Shown in pieces: positions 12,600-25,350 of a stretch of DNA of 64,000 nucleotides. Positions within the stretch are counted from its first letter, which is position 1. Each line of letters starts with the position of its first letter. The notes beneath the pieces were generated by a model that made no database searches, was not told where the DNA came from, and was given only the letters and a program-made list of their open reading frames with translations. A program made the position numbers and the translations under genes. The stretch is from Parelaphostrongylus tenuis (taxonomy: Eukaryota > Nematoda > Chromadorea > Rhabditida > Metastrongylidae): contig JAHQIW010000319.1 in NCBI GenBank assembly GCA_019055375.1, positions 116,009-180,008 of the forward strand, written 5' to 3'.

Positions 12600-15225
12600 A
12601 CATTTATCATAATGGGGATTACATTTTAATCAGTTGGTTTATTGAATAAATAAGAACTGAATCAAAAAAAGTGTCAAAATGCGAAAGATTTACGGTACAG
12701 CCCAATATAAAGAACACTCAAGTGTTAAGAAATCTTCTACGTTTCAAGTAAAGACCAAATCCCTCCACAAATTTCCAGTTGTAATGGAGCATTTTTTCCA
12801 TCAAATTTATCTTATTATAGTCATTGTAACTTTGAAAATGATTTCAATAGCAAGCTTTGTTAGTGAAAATATTGCCATAGTACGTTCTAGGAACGAAAAA
12901 AAGAACGACTCGCTTTCAAAGTGGTATTACAACTTCACAGCAGATTCTTGGTATTATATAGTAAAATTTTGATTTCAAGCGAATTTTTTCGCTGCGAAAA
13001 CATTAAGTACCACTAAAAAACTTCTTTGAACGTATTCTCAATTTAGAAACGTCCAGTTGCTTCAAAGGTCTCATTTTTAGCAATGTACTACTCTGAAAAA
13101 AATCTTTTATAGAGAAATTTTCAGTATCAGCCTTGATAGAAATTGGATTATCGAGTTCGAGGAGTATTTCTTTTGAAAAAGATGTATATTTCTGAATCCC
13201 ACCAGTACTTCTTCTGTTCAAGATATTTATTCAGCAACAAAAAACCTATATAATTAACATCGGTCAGCAAATCCCTTTGGTGAATAGATTCTCACCCATC
13301 AGCAATTTACCCTTGCTACGTAGAATATGTACATCATTCCATCAACAGCTAGTACTTCCTGCTTTTTCAGTAAATCACTAGAAGTCATTCGAGAGCCTGA
13401 GCAATGAAGATATGAGTTTTGGACGTGATTTAAAGGCCTCGAGAGTGCATAGTATCTGGGAAGAAAAGAAAAAAGATGTTCCCTAATCTTGCGTATTGTT
13501 GCCGCTTATCTTGTGAGAGTAAGGCCGTCTTCTTCCAATTATGATCCTTCTGATCGTCAGAGATGTTTATCTGTTCTTCGACCAGTTCCCAAGAAGTGGA
13601 AATCTAAAATTCGTGTAAGTCGACTCCTTTTTTACATTTTAGCATCACGTGGTTTTAACGCCTTCTCGTCGCTCATCATAGAGTTGAGTTTTGAGAGATT
13701 TTCTTGTGTGCTCGCTTTAGTGACGGTTTAGTGGCCTTTGTTGCAATCGCTGAGAATTTTCTGTCACACAGGCGTTGTGAATTTCCCTCGAAGTTGGGTG
13801 ATTAAGCATTTTTTGTAGCAACATTGAACGGCGAACAATCACAACAATGATCAACGATAAGGATATGAGTACTGTTAAAAAGTAAAGTGGGGCGTTAAGA
13901 TTACTGTAGTAAGCAATATGTGAAGATTCCGCAATGAGCAAGTGCGACAATAAGCTGTTTGTGCGATACGATAAAAAGGAATGTGCGAGGAGAATGTAAC
14001 GAGCCATGGAGCGTTATCGTGATCATGAGAGGGCATTATCCTGGTGACTATGAGCGCGGTTTGTCATTGAGACTGTTGGCGTGAGGAAAATATTTCTGAC
14101 TTGTGTATGGAGAGTTTGTTGAAAAAGCGGCCTTCTAGACTAATATATGAAGTATGATGAGCAAAGAGTGACCTCGAAAGCATGACAACAACTCTAAGAA
14201 CGCTGGCGGAGCGATAGAACGTGCAAGTATGTTTTTGAGAGATTACGACTATTTTGTGACGGGTGAGAGGATTTTGAGAAGTGACCTACTGAGAGAACTG
14301 AGCAGATAAGATAAAGCAAGAGAGCAAGCAATGAGAGTGAATGCTGGCGACTTCGACGGGACGTCTGTGGAGAGCGAACCGCTGTGATGAGCTTGACTAT
14401 GTGCAAGTCGTCGGCAGTGGTCACCAGTAACTAACTAACAAACATCCATCCATCAGCCGGAGCCACTAACGGTTGCTATAACTCATTGCCTGATAAGGCT
14501 GATTAATCTATAAATAGAATATTAACCATTTGATGATATACGATAGGATCAGGCATAGAGTGTACCTTGGAGCATTGATAGATTTCATTTTTAAAGGTGT
14601 TTGTTAGCCGACTCGCCGATTATTACTCGTACTGCAAACTATAGTTCTTCGTCGCTCGAGTCACTACTCATGAGCAAGCATCTGTGACGAGTGCACGTTT
14701 TCCCACGGTGTTATCGGTTTCGTCACCGACCTCGTCCTCATCGCTAATGTTATTTAGAAAGCGATCAAGAGGGATTCCCTAGTCTTCATCCGCAGGCATG
14801 ACAGAAGCTTTCTGTAGAAATATTAATTTGGGCGTGCTCTTTCTCACATCTTTTATGACTAGTAGCTTAGCAATAGTCAGCAAAGATTTGATCTTTCTAC
14901 ATGAAGAGTCTTGGTATTGGTGGAGGTGAGCACCTATCGGAAACAGTTGAGCGGATCACGAGATTTCTGATGTACTGTTAATCCCCCAAATTCATGTGCA
15001 TGTGATTACACTGAAGTCATATGAAGAGGTGGAAACTGATCAGGGTGCCAGGAAACCGTCTTTAGAGCACTTAACTGACAAGAATTAAAATTGTATGCAT
15101 GGCCAGTAGCAAAGATGCGACGATGAATAATGTTCTAATAGAGTATAAGGGAATAATAAAAAGTTCATATTCACAGAAAGATGAAATGAGCCTGTTCCAT
15201 CGAGGTCCAACTTCTGAAGTACACA
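12600..15225. other. mostly gene-free stretch
   Basis: Apart from the weak membrane-protein frame listed at 13717-14007, nothing is supported. A + strand frame at 13453-13615 ends at a good splice donor (AAAATTCGTGTAAGT) and reads LVRVRPSSSNYDPSDRQRC, but no acceptor precedes it. The minus strand between 14040 and 14450 is Ser-rich in several frames, without a start or splice site that I trust. Confidence 0.4.
13717..14007 (-). CDS. unrecognised small membrane-protein-like ORF
   Basis: A 96-codon frame starts at a real ATG (14005-14007) and ends with TAA. It contains one clear hydrophobic helix around residues 45-62 (FLTVLISLSLIIVVIVRR) followed by a basic, then polar C-terminal tail. It has the outline of a single-pass membrane peptide, with no signal peptide cleavage site that I can see. 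No family is recognised and no introns or 5' signals are visible. It could be a chance frame. Confidence 0.25.
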   Translation of the reverse strand: MARYILLAHSFLSYRTNSLLSHLLIAESSHIAYYSNLNAPLYFLTVLISLSLIIVVIVRRSMLLQKMLNHPTSREIHNACVTENSQRLQQRPLNRH

Positions 15226-15226
15226 A

Positions 15227-15228
<2 letters not shown>

Positions 15229-15282
<54 letters not shown>

Positions 15283-15466
15283 ATAAAAATTTAAATACTT
15301 AAATAAATAAAAATATATATAGAATATATATATATATATATATATAATGTACAAGTATGTATTTATACACACCTTTGAGCATATGTACACATATGTATAT
15401 GTATATAGATATATATATATATATCTATCTATATATATATATATATATATATCTATATACATATTT
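15229..15466. repeat. compound (TA)n/(GATA)-like microsatellite
   Basis: Three long TA runs (15229-15282, about 15313-15345, and 15381-15466) are separated by A-rich and GTACA-containing spacers. Open frames across it translate to Tyr-Ile repeats and are artefacts. Confidence 0.85.
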
Positions 15467-15469
15467 GTA

Positions 15470-16040
15470 ACGAAATTCTGGTTCAGGCGGAGATGCAAAT
15501 CAAATGCTAGAAATAATTGAGCCACACAGTGAAAGTGAACAATACATCATTTTTCTTTAACTACGTAGAATTACTTTTTTTTGAACGACTACCGTTCAAA
15601 TAAAAATTTCTATGTTTGAATTCGATGCTTCAACGCGTGTGGAGGTAGAGAAAAAACATTTGTCGAAAACGAAAACTAAGCTAAATTCCCACTGGCCTCA
15701 TCTATAAAAGGGAAGAAGTTTGGTCCATCTTCAGACTATCTATTTTCTAGAAAAAAAGTGGTTCGACCCTCCACATGCAGTAGCCGAGTTTTACTTTTAA
15801 CTTAAGATTCGTGGAGTTATTTCTTGTTTTCGTATTGCTTATTTTTACTTGTTAGTGGTTCGACGAGTTTTCAAAAAATGCACTTGAATTAATTGAAATA
15901 TCAAACATATTAGTGATAAGAAGAATAATGAGTAATAGCTCGATAGAGAGGCGTTTCTATTGAACAAAAAAAGAAAAGAAAAGGTACCATATAGTAAAAG
16001 CAATTGTCAGAGTTACTCAGTTAGTGTTTTCCAGATGACA
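15470..16040. other. gene-free stretch
   Basis: I see no gene, tRNA or recognised repeat. Confidence 0.5.
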
Positions 16041-16044
16041 ATTC

Positions 16045-16225
16045 AATAATATTGAGTGATGTACTAAACTGTGAACGTCGGACGGGATTCGAACCCACAT
16101 TCCACCTTTTTTGGGGCGCATGCTGTAATGATGCAGGACGAACGCCGGTAATGCAGTGGTTAGCAAGCGGCCCCGGAAAGGGTAAAGTTGGAGTTCGAAA
16201 TCCGTGCGAAGTCATAGAAAAATTC
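16045..16225. repeat. paired inverted tRNA-like modules
   Basis: A perfect box B on the minus strand (GGGTTCGAATCC; + strand GGATTCGAACCC at about 16085) is followed on the + strand by a box-A-like TAATGCAGTGGTTAGCA (about 16149) and a box-B-like GAGTTCGAAATCC (about 16190). The two tRNA-like modules lie back to back, as in the other palindromic tRNA-like copies. No closing acceptor stem is seen, so this is a tRNA-derived repeat and not a tRNA gene. Confidence 0.5.
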
Positions 16226-16229
16226 AGTT

Positions 16230-18090
16230 TCTAATTCGACCAATTTTTTCAAAATAATTGATGCCTGACCATACATGGCAAATTGAAAATAATTTCTAAG
16301 GCCGACTCTCCTCAAACTTCGGAATTTATCGATAAAAATAACTCTATAATGATAACACGCGTACTCTTTATCGTGCTATTTCTTAACAATTGCCCTTTTA
16401 CTCAAAATTTGCTTTCCTCAGAGTAGGAGAAGACCAGGTTAAGTCGAGCCAAATCACCAAATTACTTCTACATAGCAAAAAAGTAATACTACAATTTTTG
16501 CGACACTGTTTTGTTTTCAGTACAATCCAGTAGTTCAAGTTACTTGAAGCAGATGGCGCGTCAATTTGATCTTTCCAGAAAAAGGTAAAATCTTATGAAC
16601 GTAAGTCACCACTAATTTGAGTGCGCTCATAAAAAAATTCAATGCAAGGAAACATTGATGTTTCTCTAGTGCTCTGTTCGCCCACTTCATTGTGATCCAA
16701 TAAATTTTTACCTGCTTTCCCTTCTCCTCCGCTTACAAGAATATTTAGACGGAAACAAATCATCGATGATATTGTTTCTGTCTTTTTTCCTTTTATTTTC
16801 CATTTGTATGCTGCGTTAATGTTTGCTCTTCAATTAATCTCCATGACGCCCCCATGAAATACGGCTAATTTGCAATATGACGAAGCCAAGCCCTTCTTTT
16901 CTCATTACACACTCGAAATGTTTGCAGCAGTTCTTGGAATTCTTGCTTACTAATGCTTGGTTGAAAGTTAAATGATAAAGAGTTCGGGCTTGATCAACCC
17001 TCAAAAATGAGCCAAGCACTTGTCCGCATTCGAAGTATTGTATAGGTGATTGCATGTAATTCTGTCCTGTATTGGCCTGTGCAATGACTTACGATGGCCT
17101 GTATCAAATCGGAGTTGCTATCGTTTCAGAAAATTGTGATACTTATTTGCTAATTCCGATGAATGAAAAAGCTAATATGAGCTCGGAGCATGAGATTACC
17201 AATTACCACATGAGTATTTCAGAGCACTTCTGAGTTTGCGTTATACGCAATCCTTATACTCGAATAACACATTCCTAGATACTCAGGTGACACATTTGCA
17301 TATGGCCTGCGGGTCTAGACACTTTTCACATTCCCTTCGTTTTTTTTTTGCATCCGCACCCATTGAGGACAGTCTCGTTGTGTGTAGTCTGCTGTGATTC
17401 GAAGATCAGCAGACTTTCATACTCAACAGATAATCCATGCCACGCTGATCATTTTTTATACCCTCTTTAAAGCCCTGCTAAATCTTTATCGCAGTTAAGA
17501 CTCACCTGTTCGATCGATGGCAAATTTGCTGGTTTCCGACCTGGATTCTTTCAAGACGGAAACGAATCCTCAAATTTGTTAACCTTGTACGTGGCAATGA
17601 TGTACAATGATGTAACGACCGAAGCGTAATTGCCTATTCGTCTGATGTAAAGGAATAACCTTAGAAACACAAGTGAGTATGCTGTGGAAGGTCTATGGAG
17701 GTGACTTTCAAGAGTAGTGCATGTTATGTGGACGGAAGAGTTGATGGTCAACGTGAAACAGTTGCAAGAGCTTTTGACAAGGGGTCAAATCTATAATCTA
17801 AATTTGATAAGGGATCAATTTGCATGAAGTAGATCACTTCCGTAGGTCAGCTTTAGGCATGTTACGAAACTCAGCACATACAACTCATGCAGTACTCAGC
17901 CGCCATCTACGATGACTGGTATCTCATGAAATGTCCTCTTCGATTCTCTACGCACCGCGTTACACAGCCTACTTTGGCTTAAACGTAATGGGTGCGTGCT
18001 CCATACAAGTCTTGTACTTAATTGACTGTTATTTTCATCATTATTTAAATAGAGATTTTATATGTTTTCACTGCTTTCTTCGCAATGTTA
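16230..18090. other. gene-free stretch
   Basis: No gene is supported. A minus-strand frame at 16834-17055 passes through a good donor (CAAGCATTAGTAAGC on the minus strand), but I found no acceptor or family. Confidence 0.4.
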
Positions 18091-18094
18091 CAAT

Positions 18095-18690
18095 GCTTCG
18101 AATATAGCTACGAGAATTGAGCGATGAGCAAAAACTCGACCTCGGATGCAAGTTGGAATTGTGTTTCATTTATACTAGGGGAGCGTGCTGCCACTACAGC
18201 ACCGAGGCCACCGCTTACCCATAACTAACTATGATAAAGCCAGCAACCTCTAACACGCTTACTTTGGTAAACATATGTCGACATTGATTCCAGTCATGCT
18301 GACAGCCATGTATTTGTATAAATCCAAGATTTCTCAAGTTTTTACTGCTTTTTAGCAACACTATGATGCTTCAATATACCAAGAAAATTGAACGGTGAAC
18401 GAATTTTTCTTAGGTATATTTGAAAATCTTGACATTGCAAAAGCAGTAAAAACATAAGAGATTTTGGAATTTTGTAAGCAATGGCTGTCAGCTTAAGTGG
18501 ATTTATAAAGCGATATTGCTTATCTGACCAAACTTGTTAAAGGCTCATGGATGATAGCTATGATATAGAGAGATATTGAAGAATGAGTGATGAATACGCT
18601 GTGGCCTCGGTGGTGTAGTGGTAGTACGTGCCCATGGTATGGGTGAAGTGCGGGGTCAACTTTGTGTGAGGATAACTTCTGCTCACCACT
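18095..18690. repeat. palindromic tRNA-like repeat, copy 2
   Basis: The left module (about 18120-18210) is tRNA-like on the minus strand. The right module starts GCCTCGGTGGTGTAGTGGT at about 18603, with box A TGGTGTAGTGG. Between them the arm TTTTTACTGCTTTTTAGCA (18340) and its inverse AAAGCAGTAAAAAC (18440) form a hairpin. The same arm and the same module start are found at 42650-43235, which ties the two loci to one family. Confidence 0.6.
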
Positions 18691-18699
18691 GTATTATCC

Positions 18700-20985
18700 T
18701 AAGTCTATCATCATTATTGTTCTTCTTATTTGCATATTCTCACCACAGTGCCATTGACAACTCTACAGTACTCTGCGAGATGATTTTATTTATTAACAGC
18801 TCACATTGGTGAAAGCTTCTCACAGTGGCTCACATGAATGCTTTCAAAGAGGGATTTATAATGTAAAATTCCGTCGTAGAGTGTAAATTTCTATTCTATG
18901 GCATGTGCAGTATCATTTTTGTTAAGCAACTGGCTGTTTCATTGTTCACTGAAAACTATGACGAAATCCCTACTACCAATAGCTTTAAAGAAGCCTCCTC
19001 AATCATAGTCAGTCTCTTACTGATTAGAAACCGTTTTTAGTGACGATAAAATTTTCATCGTCATTGGTAAACTTTTGAGAAAAACAAAATTTTCATGTGA
19101 GAACATCCCACGAGCCGATCGACCGCGCCGCGTGCTAAGTGTAAAATCAACGTAGTACTCAGATAGCTTACGCAAGGTAGGTATATCAGGACTGACCTTT
19201 CCACGATTTCGCCTTCCTTAAGGAATATGCACTATAACATATCATATCTAAGTATTCAATTATTAAGTCCTATATCTAGTAAAAATCTAATCAACGAATC
19301 GATTTGGAAAATATATATAGATTTTGGACAAAATGATGAAGGCAGCTCATAAGGTGGATTCGATATCCAAACCGCGATTCAATGAAAGTCGAACTTTTGA
19401 TTTATGATGATTGGTCTCTTTTGTGCATAGTTGTGTTTGCAAGTACATGTGTTTACTCAGGAACTAGCATTCCGCGACAAGAGCATCCGAACAATACTAG
19501 TTAAAAACACCCAATTGCATTTAATCACCATAGAAACTCTTGTGCTCTGTTAGTTTTAATTTTAATTTGATTCTGATTCATTAGTTTCCAATTATTTCAG
19601 ATGTATATTTTTTGTATGCTAAAAAATTTGGAGAGATTATGAACGATGTTCTTAAACATGTTGTTTATGACAGCTCCATTCCAAATCATAGTTAGACGAT
19701 TGTGAGAAGCATAGGAAGGTCCAACACCCGAACTGATTTGGTGTCAGTTGACGTCTGTGCTGCATAAATAACGAAGTCCCCACCTATCATCCTAACCCTT
19801 TTAACGCCTGCTTCAAGATCTTGAGACGTCATCGTTTCCTCATCGATGTACATCTGTAATGACCTTTTCGATGGTGGATGTTGTCAGTAGAACGGAAATC
19901 ATACAGAACTTCAGCTCGCAACTCTATAATTTCATCACAAGCTAGCGACTTCATTATATTGTGATATGTTGGATGAGAAGGTAATATATCATCAAGAGCA
20001 TAAGAATACTTCAAGTATGATCGTAACACCTCTTTTTCTTCTCTGGAACTTTTGGCTGAGGCTCATTGAGGTAATCATGTGGGCATTGGTAAATTCTTTC
20101 CTACACAGATGAATGTCATAGTTAAAGTTCTGCCCATATAACAGGTTCGAAGATTAAATCGTTTCTGACATAAGGTCCTTTATTGATTATACTTCCGAAA
20201 GAGGCTCAGCGTTAGCTCGTTGGACTGTGTTGCGAATAGAGACCGGATATATTTTCAGATAGCTAATTGGGTTCTCTCGGGATAGACGGATTGTTTATTT
20301 CTTGGGAGCAGCTCCGAGCTACTCAATTTTTGAGTCTTCTTCAAGCATGCTCAGGCTTAGACCACTTTTTAAATCCTCTGATGCCTCAGGTATCATGATC
20401 GCCTTTGTGATTTTGAACTACTACTCGCCTTACATGGATACATCAACGACACTTGCGACGGGTGCAAAACGTGTCAAGGTTATGGATGAAATCGGCGAAA
20501 TTGAAAATGCATTTTAACTAAATACATTGAGAGATTAAAGTATGACTTGATGATACGATATAGGCTAACTATGAATTGATTGATTTTCCTTCACTTATCT
20601 CAATGTTTAATGATGCTCCCATAGTCTCCATACTTTTGACTATTCAGCAGGTCAATAAAAATATCTTACGCTCATATACATATCGTATGAAGCTCCTCCA
20701 ACAAAAATCTGCGTTTTCAAAAAAGAAAAGGAGAAGACACCAAAAATTTTGAGGAAGGAATTTTCTGATGAAAACAGAACTTGGAGTTACCTTCCTTGTC
20801 ATAGAGGTAACACTACTGGCAGGGTCGATCAAGTAAGCTCACTAAGACTTAAGGGCCATTCTTTGACGCATAATCTTTGCTAAGAAAGTCAATCCTTAAG
20901 CCGCAACGTTTGTTACGTACACTATAATGTGCGTATGGGGTTCTTTCCTGTTAGACGAAAACAAATGATAAAGGACCCATTTTGT
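18700..20985. other. mostly gene-free stretch
   Basis: Only two weak candidates occur. One is the minus-strand frame at 19829-20029 (listed). The other is a + strand frame at 20302-20517 ending KRVKVMDEIGEIENAF, which has no convincing 3' splice site. Nothing else is seen. Confidence 0.4.
19829..20029 (-). CDS. weak unrecognised coding-like frame
   Basis: A 66-codon open frame on the minus strand has normal amino-acid balance (ACDEIIELRAEVLYDFRS in the middle) and a basic end CTSMRKR. It lacks an ATG start at its 5' edge and clear splice sites. I recognise no family. It may be a fragment of an old gene or mobile element, or chance. Confidence 0.2.
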   Translation of the reverse strand: MLRSYLKYSYALDDILPSHPTYHNIMKSLACDEIIELRAEVLYDFRSTDNIHHRKGHYRCTSMRKR

Positions 20986-21640
20986 TGCACAAGAACTTAT
21001 TACAAAAGTGTTAGTAATCATTCGAGAGCAATGTAGTTCCTAAAATATATTCATGTTTCACACCTACCGCGCTTTCTTACTGTTACTTCGTTAAAAATTA
21101 GAAAAGATTATGAACGTGTAGAGGAAATCTTGTAATATCAGAATTATACGCTTTATCTAATGTTTCTTTCAAAGCGGAAGAAGTCCTGAATTGGATAACA
21201 AAAATCGCACTACACATATTTGACTCGCGCGATTGCTATCAATTGGTCGTGCGTCGTACTACGGGCGACACCCTAGTTGACAAGTAATGCACGGCGTAAA
21301 TGAAACTCAATTTTACTTTTCCTGCTACACTACAGTTAAACAGTTTTTTGAAAAATAATATGCACAGCGTTGGAATTCCCAAAACTTACTCTATCGAATA
21401 GTTATTTGTGATTTCAGGAAAGTGATCTGTCTTGTGAGAAATATTCGTGGGTGAATCACGAATGCTTTCTTCTAGCTATAGGAATGTAAAAAACTTCTTT
21501 TTTAAAAAATGAGCACATAGCGCAGTAGACCGAGATTTGAACTTTTGAATGATTGTCAACATTCCTGTGAAAATTACCTGTCTAGCGGAGAGATAGTTTT
21601 TCCTTTGTTCGCGTCTGACAGAAAAGAAGCGGTATGGTAG
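20985..21640. repeat. fold-back repeat family, cluster 1
   Basis: It contains the + oriented module TGAAACTCAATTTTACTTTT...GCTACACTACAG (21300-21345) and the family's tail segment GAGATTTGAACTTTTGAATG...(G)ATTGTCAACA at about 21530. The same pieces recur at 53.7 and 62.5 kb in the same order. No ORF is associated. Confidence 0.5.
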
Positions 21641-21689
21641 TATTACTCATTTTGTTTATTTATGTTAACAGCTCATATTCACAATTCAG

Positions 21690-22040
21690 TATGCCTGATA
21701 ATTATTTTTGAGCCATGCATGTGGTCTGTCATGGGCTCTTATACAGCCCCATGCACGTGTTTCTGCCTTGCAACCTCGTCACTTGCACAGTGCCTTACGT
21801 CTTAGCCAATCCCCTTGAGGGAGAACCCCCTTGCATAAACAAATTGTCGACGAATGTTTTATACACGCTGATTAGTGATAATATCACTGAACGGGCAGCG
21901 TTATGCACTCGATTGTTCTTGGCTGATGTCGTCAACTATGTCATACCTTTCGTTTCGAGTGTTTTCTTAAGACCGCGCTCAAATTTCAATAAGCCTGATA
22001 ATTATTCACAATTTAGTTGTGTGGGTCTCTGCACTGCTTG
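21690..22040 (+). repeat. dispersed ~320-bp repeat unit, copy 1
   Basis: It aligns with 26395-26735. Shared landmarks in order are GGTCTG...GGGCTCTT, CACGTGTTTC, ATATCAC(T/C)GAAC, CTCGATTG(T/C)TCTT, TTTCGAGTGTT(T/A)T, and GCTCAAATTTCAA/GTTCAAATTTCAA. The start motif TGATAATTATT recurs at about 22005, about 316 bases after its first occurrence, which suggests a tandem unit. The 160-codon open frame at 21715-22197 lies on this repeat and is probably not a gene. Confidence 0.55.
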
Positions 22041-22199
22041 CATTGCATTCGTTTCTTCGCTTCTATTCTTCACAAAAATTTTGAGCACATTGCACATTCT
22101 GCTTCGGCTGCTGCTTGATGACTCCATTTTCTTTGATGAATGTCGTAGAAAATTGGCTGAGATGATTTCCGTGCAATCTTGGAAGTTTCCAAACTAAGG

Positions 22200-23370
22200 C
22201 TTCCCTAAGGCTTTAGTTGATTGATTGCAGGGGAGTTGAGTTAATAATAAATGTCAAACATAAATCTAAGCCTATAACGAGCTTGACTATTGAAAGTAAA
22301 AACTGTTGATGTTTGTACATATGTCTCAAGAAACCCAAATTTGTCTGCTGCGTCGTATTACCGTCTATGGCCATAGGAGCCAATTAGGTTCCTGACAGCA
22401 TTTTCTCCAACGCCACAGTTGTTGAGAATATTTTAACTATATTTTAGAATTTGGGGGGAGGGGGGGGGGGCAGTGGTGGTGGGTAACGAAGAGTTACGCT
22501 GAGTAGTTCAGAAGGGCTAAGCATCGTGGTAAAGTTCATTTGCATCCACTTCTTTTGCGGAACGTCATTATCCTGATGTGACTATTTTTAGTCATGTGTC
22601 ATAATCTATTTAGGGAACCAGTTGCGTTTTTTCGAGCAAAATTGTTGGAAAACTCAATAAGAGCGATTTAATAATCCCACTGCATTCTATGCAATCCATA
22701 CAGTTCCCCTCTCTAAATTTCTACATCTTCTATCTGAAATTCATCTTTCCTAATTAACTTGGGTTTTTTGTGGAGCTGTTGTCGTACTTGTTCCCACAGT
22801 TCGATTAGATTTTGTTTACTTGTGTTTTAATTACGCCTCCTTTTCTGTCAGCTTTCTGGCCGTTGGTTTTACTTTTCCATCGCTTTTATCTTCATCGTGC
22901 AGTAGTGGAGGCAACCGAGTTACGCCGTATGATTGTTAACGTGTACCTAAGTGCTATGCATGGGAAGCGTAGTGATTATCCGCCTCATATGATACACTTA
23001 TAATTGCTGGTTTGTGTCTAAAACAAGCCAGTCAGACCTCCCATCTATACGGAATCAACATTATTACCAGACTTCTCTGGGAAGAGCAAAACTAATGAAG
23101 AGCGTCCTGCCATTTAAAGACCTGGGAGCGCAGTAAGAAATCCATCCGAGGACTCAACGCAAGCCTTTCAACTAAATTTCAACGACACATCGAAGGACTT
23201 TGTGAATGAAAATGCTGGACAATAAGTTAATGAGAGAAGTAATGAGGAGGGTACAATATGGGATGATGGCTCATAAGATCAATGGCTAAGATTGGATTGT
23301 CCCATAATCCCTTTAACAGTAATGTTTTATTTACTTTTTTATTATTCAAATCAGTTATTGCCAAAAGGCC
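22200..23370. other. gene-free stretch with a G-run
   Basis: No gene is supported. A G-rich run lies at 22453-22470. Confidence 0.45.
22453..22492 (+). repeat. poly-G run, G-quadruplex-capable
   Basis: A run of six G, one A and twelve or so G is followed by CAGTGGTGGTGGG. In this AT-rich window it is the only G-tract of this size. Four or more G-triplets on one strand can form a G-quadruplex. Confidence 0.6.
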
Positions 23371-23374
23371 ACGA

Positions 23375-23680
23375 TATGTTGGAGAATGTTCTAGTAGCCT
23401 GGACATATATTTGGATGCTACCGTAGTTCCATGGCACGCCATGTGAATGAAATGGGCTACCGCAAAGTGATGCCTTGACAGACACCTTCATGCATTAACA
23501 CCGACGATCTCGCAATGAAAAGTACACCCGCCACACTGGAGAAACTGCGCTGTGTCACGATACCATATCCACCGTATAGCCCTGATATTGCTCCATCGCA
23601 TTATCTCTCTTCCGTGCTTTCAAGCAGCCTGCGCGAGAAAAAAATCTAAAGATTACAACCCGCTCAAAAGTGACCTCACC
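23375..23680 (+). mobile_element. degraded mariner remnant
   Basis: On the + strand, TLEKLRC and PYPPYSPDIAPSHY (about 23538-23610) correspond to the mariner transposase region around the catalytic PPYSPDLAPSDY motif. The third catalytic Asp position reads His (APSHY). An upstream block AATGAAATGGGCTACCGCAA matches the remnant at 12.1 kb. Only a few hundred bases survive and no terminal repeats were recognised. Confidence 0.65.
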
Positions 23681-23689
23681 GTATTTTTC

Positions 23690-25090
23690 GACCCCAAACG
23701 TTATTCTTTCTGAAGAGAAAACATTCAATCTTTACTTCGCTAATGGCTATTGATTTGTTGATTTTTACATATATAATGATTAAAATAGCAAAAATGTCGA
23801 AATGCAAAGGAGATTTTGTGCAGGCCAAAAGATGAATTAGTTCAAACGCTGTAGTAGTAATCACAGCAGTGTATAACGATCGTTGCAAATACTTGTGCTC
23901 TTTCGAGCAACATACGCCAGAGTGTGCCGTGGCAAATAATATAAAATTTGCATATTTAATCTGACTAACAGGCCATCAGTGGTGCGTACGATGTTGTTCT
24001 GTCATGATTCTACTTGGACTTTCATTCCTGCCTAAGCGGATGTTCCCACGCTTTTCGTGAAATCTGTGCTTAATCTCCGCTCGTGAGCGTTCAAATATTT
24101 CTCCTTGACGTGCAGAAGTTCAGTCATAAATCATCCCGGAAGTGGCTACTCAATCTTAGCTCTAATTGGTTTTCTTTGCAAATGATTGTAACTTTCTGTA
24201 AAGTCCTCTTTGTGTTAGAAGTACTATATAAACAAAAACCTCTAATTCTTATACGATAAAATCTTTCCTATAAATGGCCCATTTCTCTAAACTATTACTA
24301 ACTTCTATCAACGATTTCATCGTTTACACAACTTTAGAACTCTAGCCAACTAGTAATGTTTAAATCAATAAAGCTTACTCTTAGGTAAGATACGTCACTT
24401 CAAAGATATGGGACGAAATTCGTAATAATTTTCTTTTCGAGTTGATGACTTCCCTGTACTAAATATAAAAACCCTTCAAATGACGCAAATAGTTGATTAG
24501 ATAACTTCAGCAGAATCTTTTATCTCGCCAGTTTTTCATATCACGTGATGGCATCCCCAAAGGAATGAAGAGAGGCTGGCTCCTGAGAAATGTAAGAACA
24601 CCGATTGGGGCAAAACCTCCGAAACAATCCATCCGATCCACGACTCTTGCAATCTCTGTTTGCCATGATATGGACTAATCACCACTTGTTGTGAATTATT
24701 CGTATTTTTCCTCACTGATTTGCCTGATCGGCTTAATAATTTTAATCCCTATTTTATCTGTAACTGTCGAATATTGGTAACGAATAGCATTTTAAGCTGA
24801 AATTTAGACTAAGACCGATAAAAAGAATAATCGAGAATCCAGGTACCTCACGAATTTTCGTTTCTTTTACTAAAAAAATAGCCTCAACAGCTCTATGATG
24901 GTGTACGATGACTTATCACTATGAGCCTTTTACGCTCATTACTTGTATATCTATGACAGAAGGCAACTAAATTTTATCAATTGAGCGCTGCCATCGGTGA
25001 TCGACGAGAATTATTAGAGGCGCAGAAATCTGCATTGAATCTAATTAGGCCGATTGATTCGATAGAAATTACAATCTTGAATTATATAGA
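23690..25090. other. gene-free stretch
   Basis: I see no gene or recognised repeat. Confidence 0.5.
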
Positions 25091-25094
25091 CATA

Positions 25095-25350
25095 CTTGTA
25101 GACCAGCTCATGACTCACCAAGTCATCCATCCCTCCGGGGTCGGCAAATTGCTTCTAGACTGCTCTCAGACTTGTCTGGGAGGATAAACAGCAGTGATTC
25201 GGTGCAGCTGGAGGCCACTGCGAGTCATTGTAAAGGCCAGATATGCATTCAGTCACCTCAAACAAAGTTAAAAATTGAAGACGAATGCATGGCGCATCGC
25301 TCAGTGATTGATCAACGCCGAGAGCTTTATCCTTTATCCTTTTTCTTTAC
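25095..25350 (+). mobile_element. SINE-A copy 2
   Basis: A good copy reads CTCATGACTCACCAAG, CCCTCCGGGGTCGGCAAATT, CTCAGACTTGTCTGGGAGG, GCGAGTCATTGTAAAGGCC, GAATGCATGGCGCATC, then GATTGATCAACGCCGAGAGC. It ends in TTTATCCTTTATCC repeats. The ordered blocks are the reverse complement of those at 51885-52205. Short tandem tails are typical of RTE-mobilised retroelements (family knowledge). Open frames crossing it have no coding value. Confidence 0.7.

Noticed and set aside
13453..13615. Exon-like + strand segment ending at GTAAGT
   Set aside because: Good donor but no credible acceptor or start upstream and no family. Not enough for a feature.
15085..15525. 146-codon minus-strand frame rich in Tyr and Ile
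   Set aside because: It is generated by the TA microsatellite.
21715..22197. 160-codon + strand open frame, one of the longest in the window
   Set aside because: It lies on the ~320-bp dispersed repeat that recurs at 26.4 kb, where the frame is not conserved. It has no family match and no splice context.
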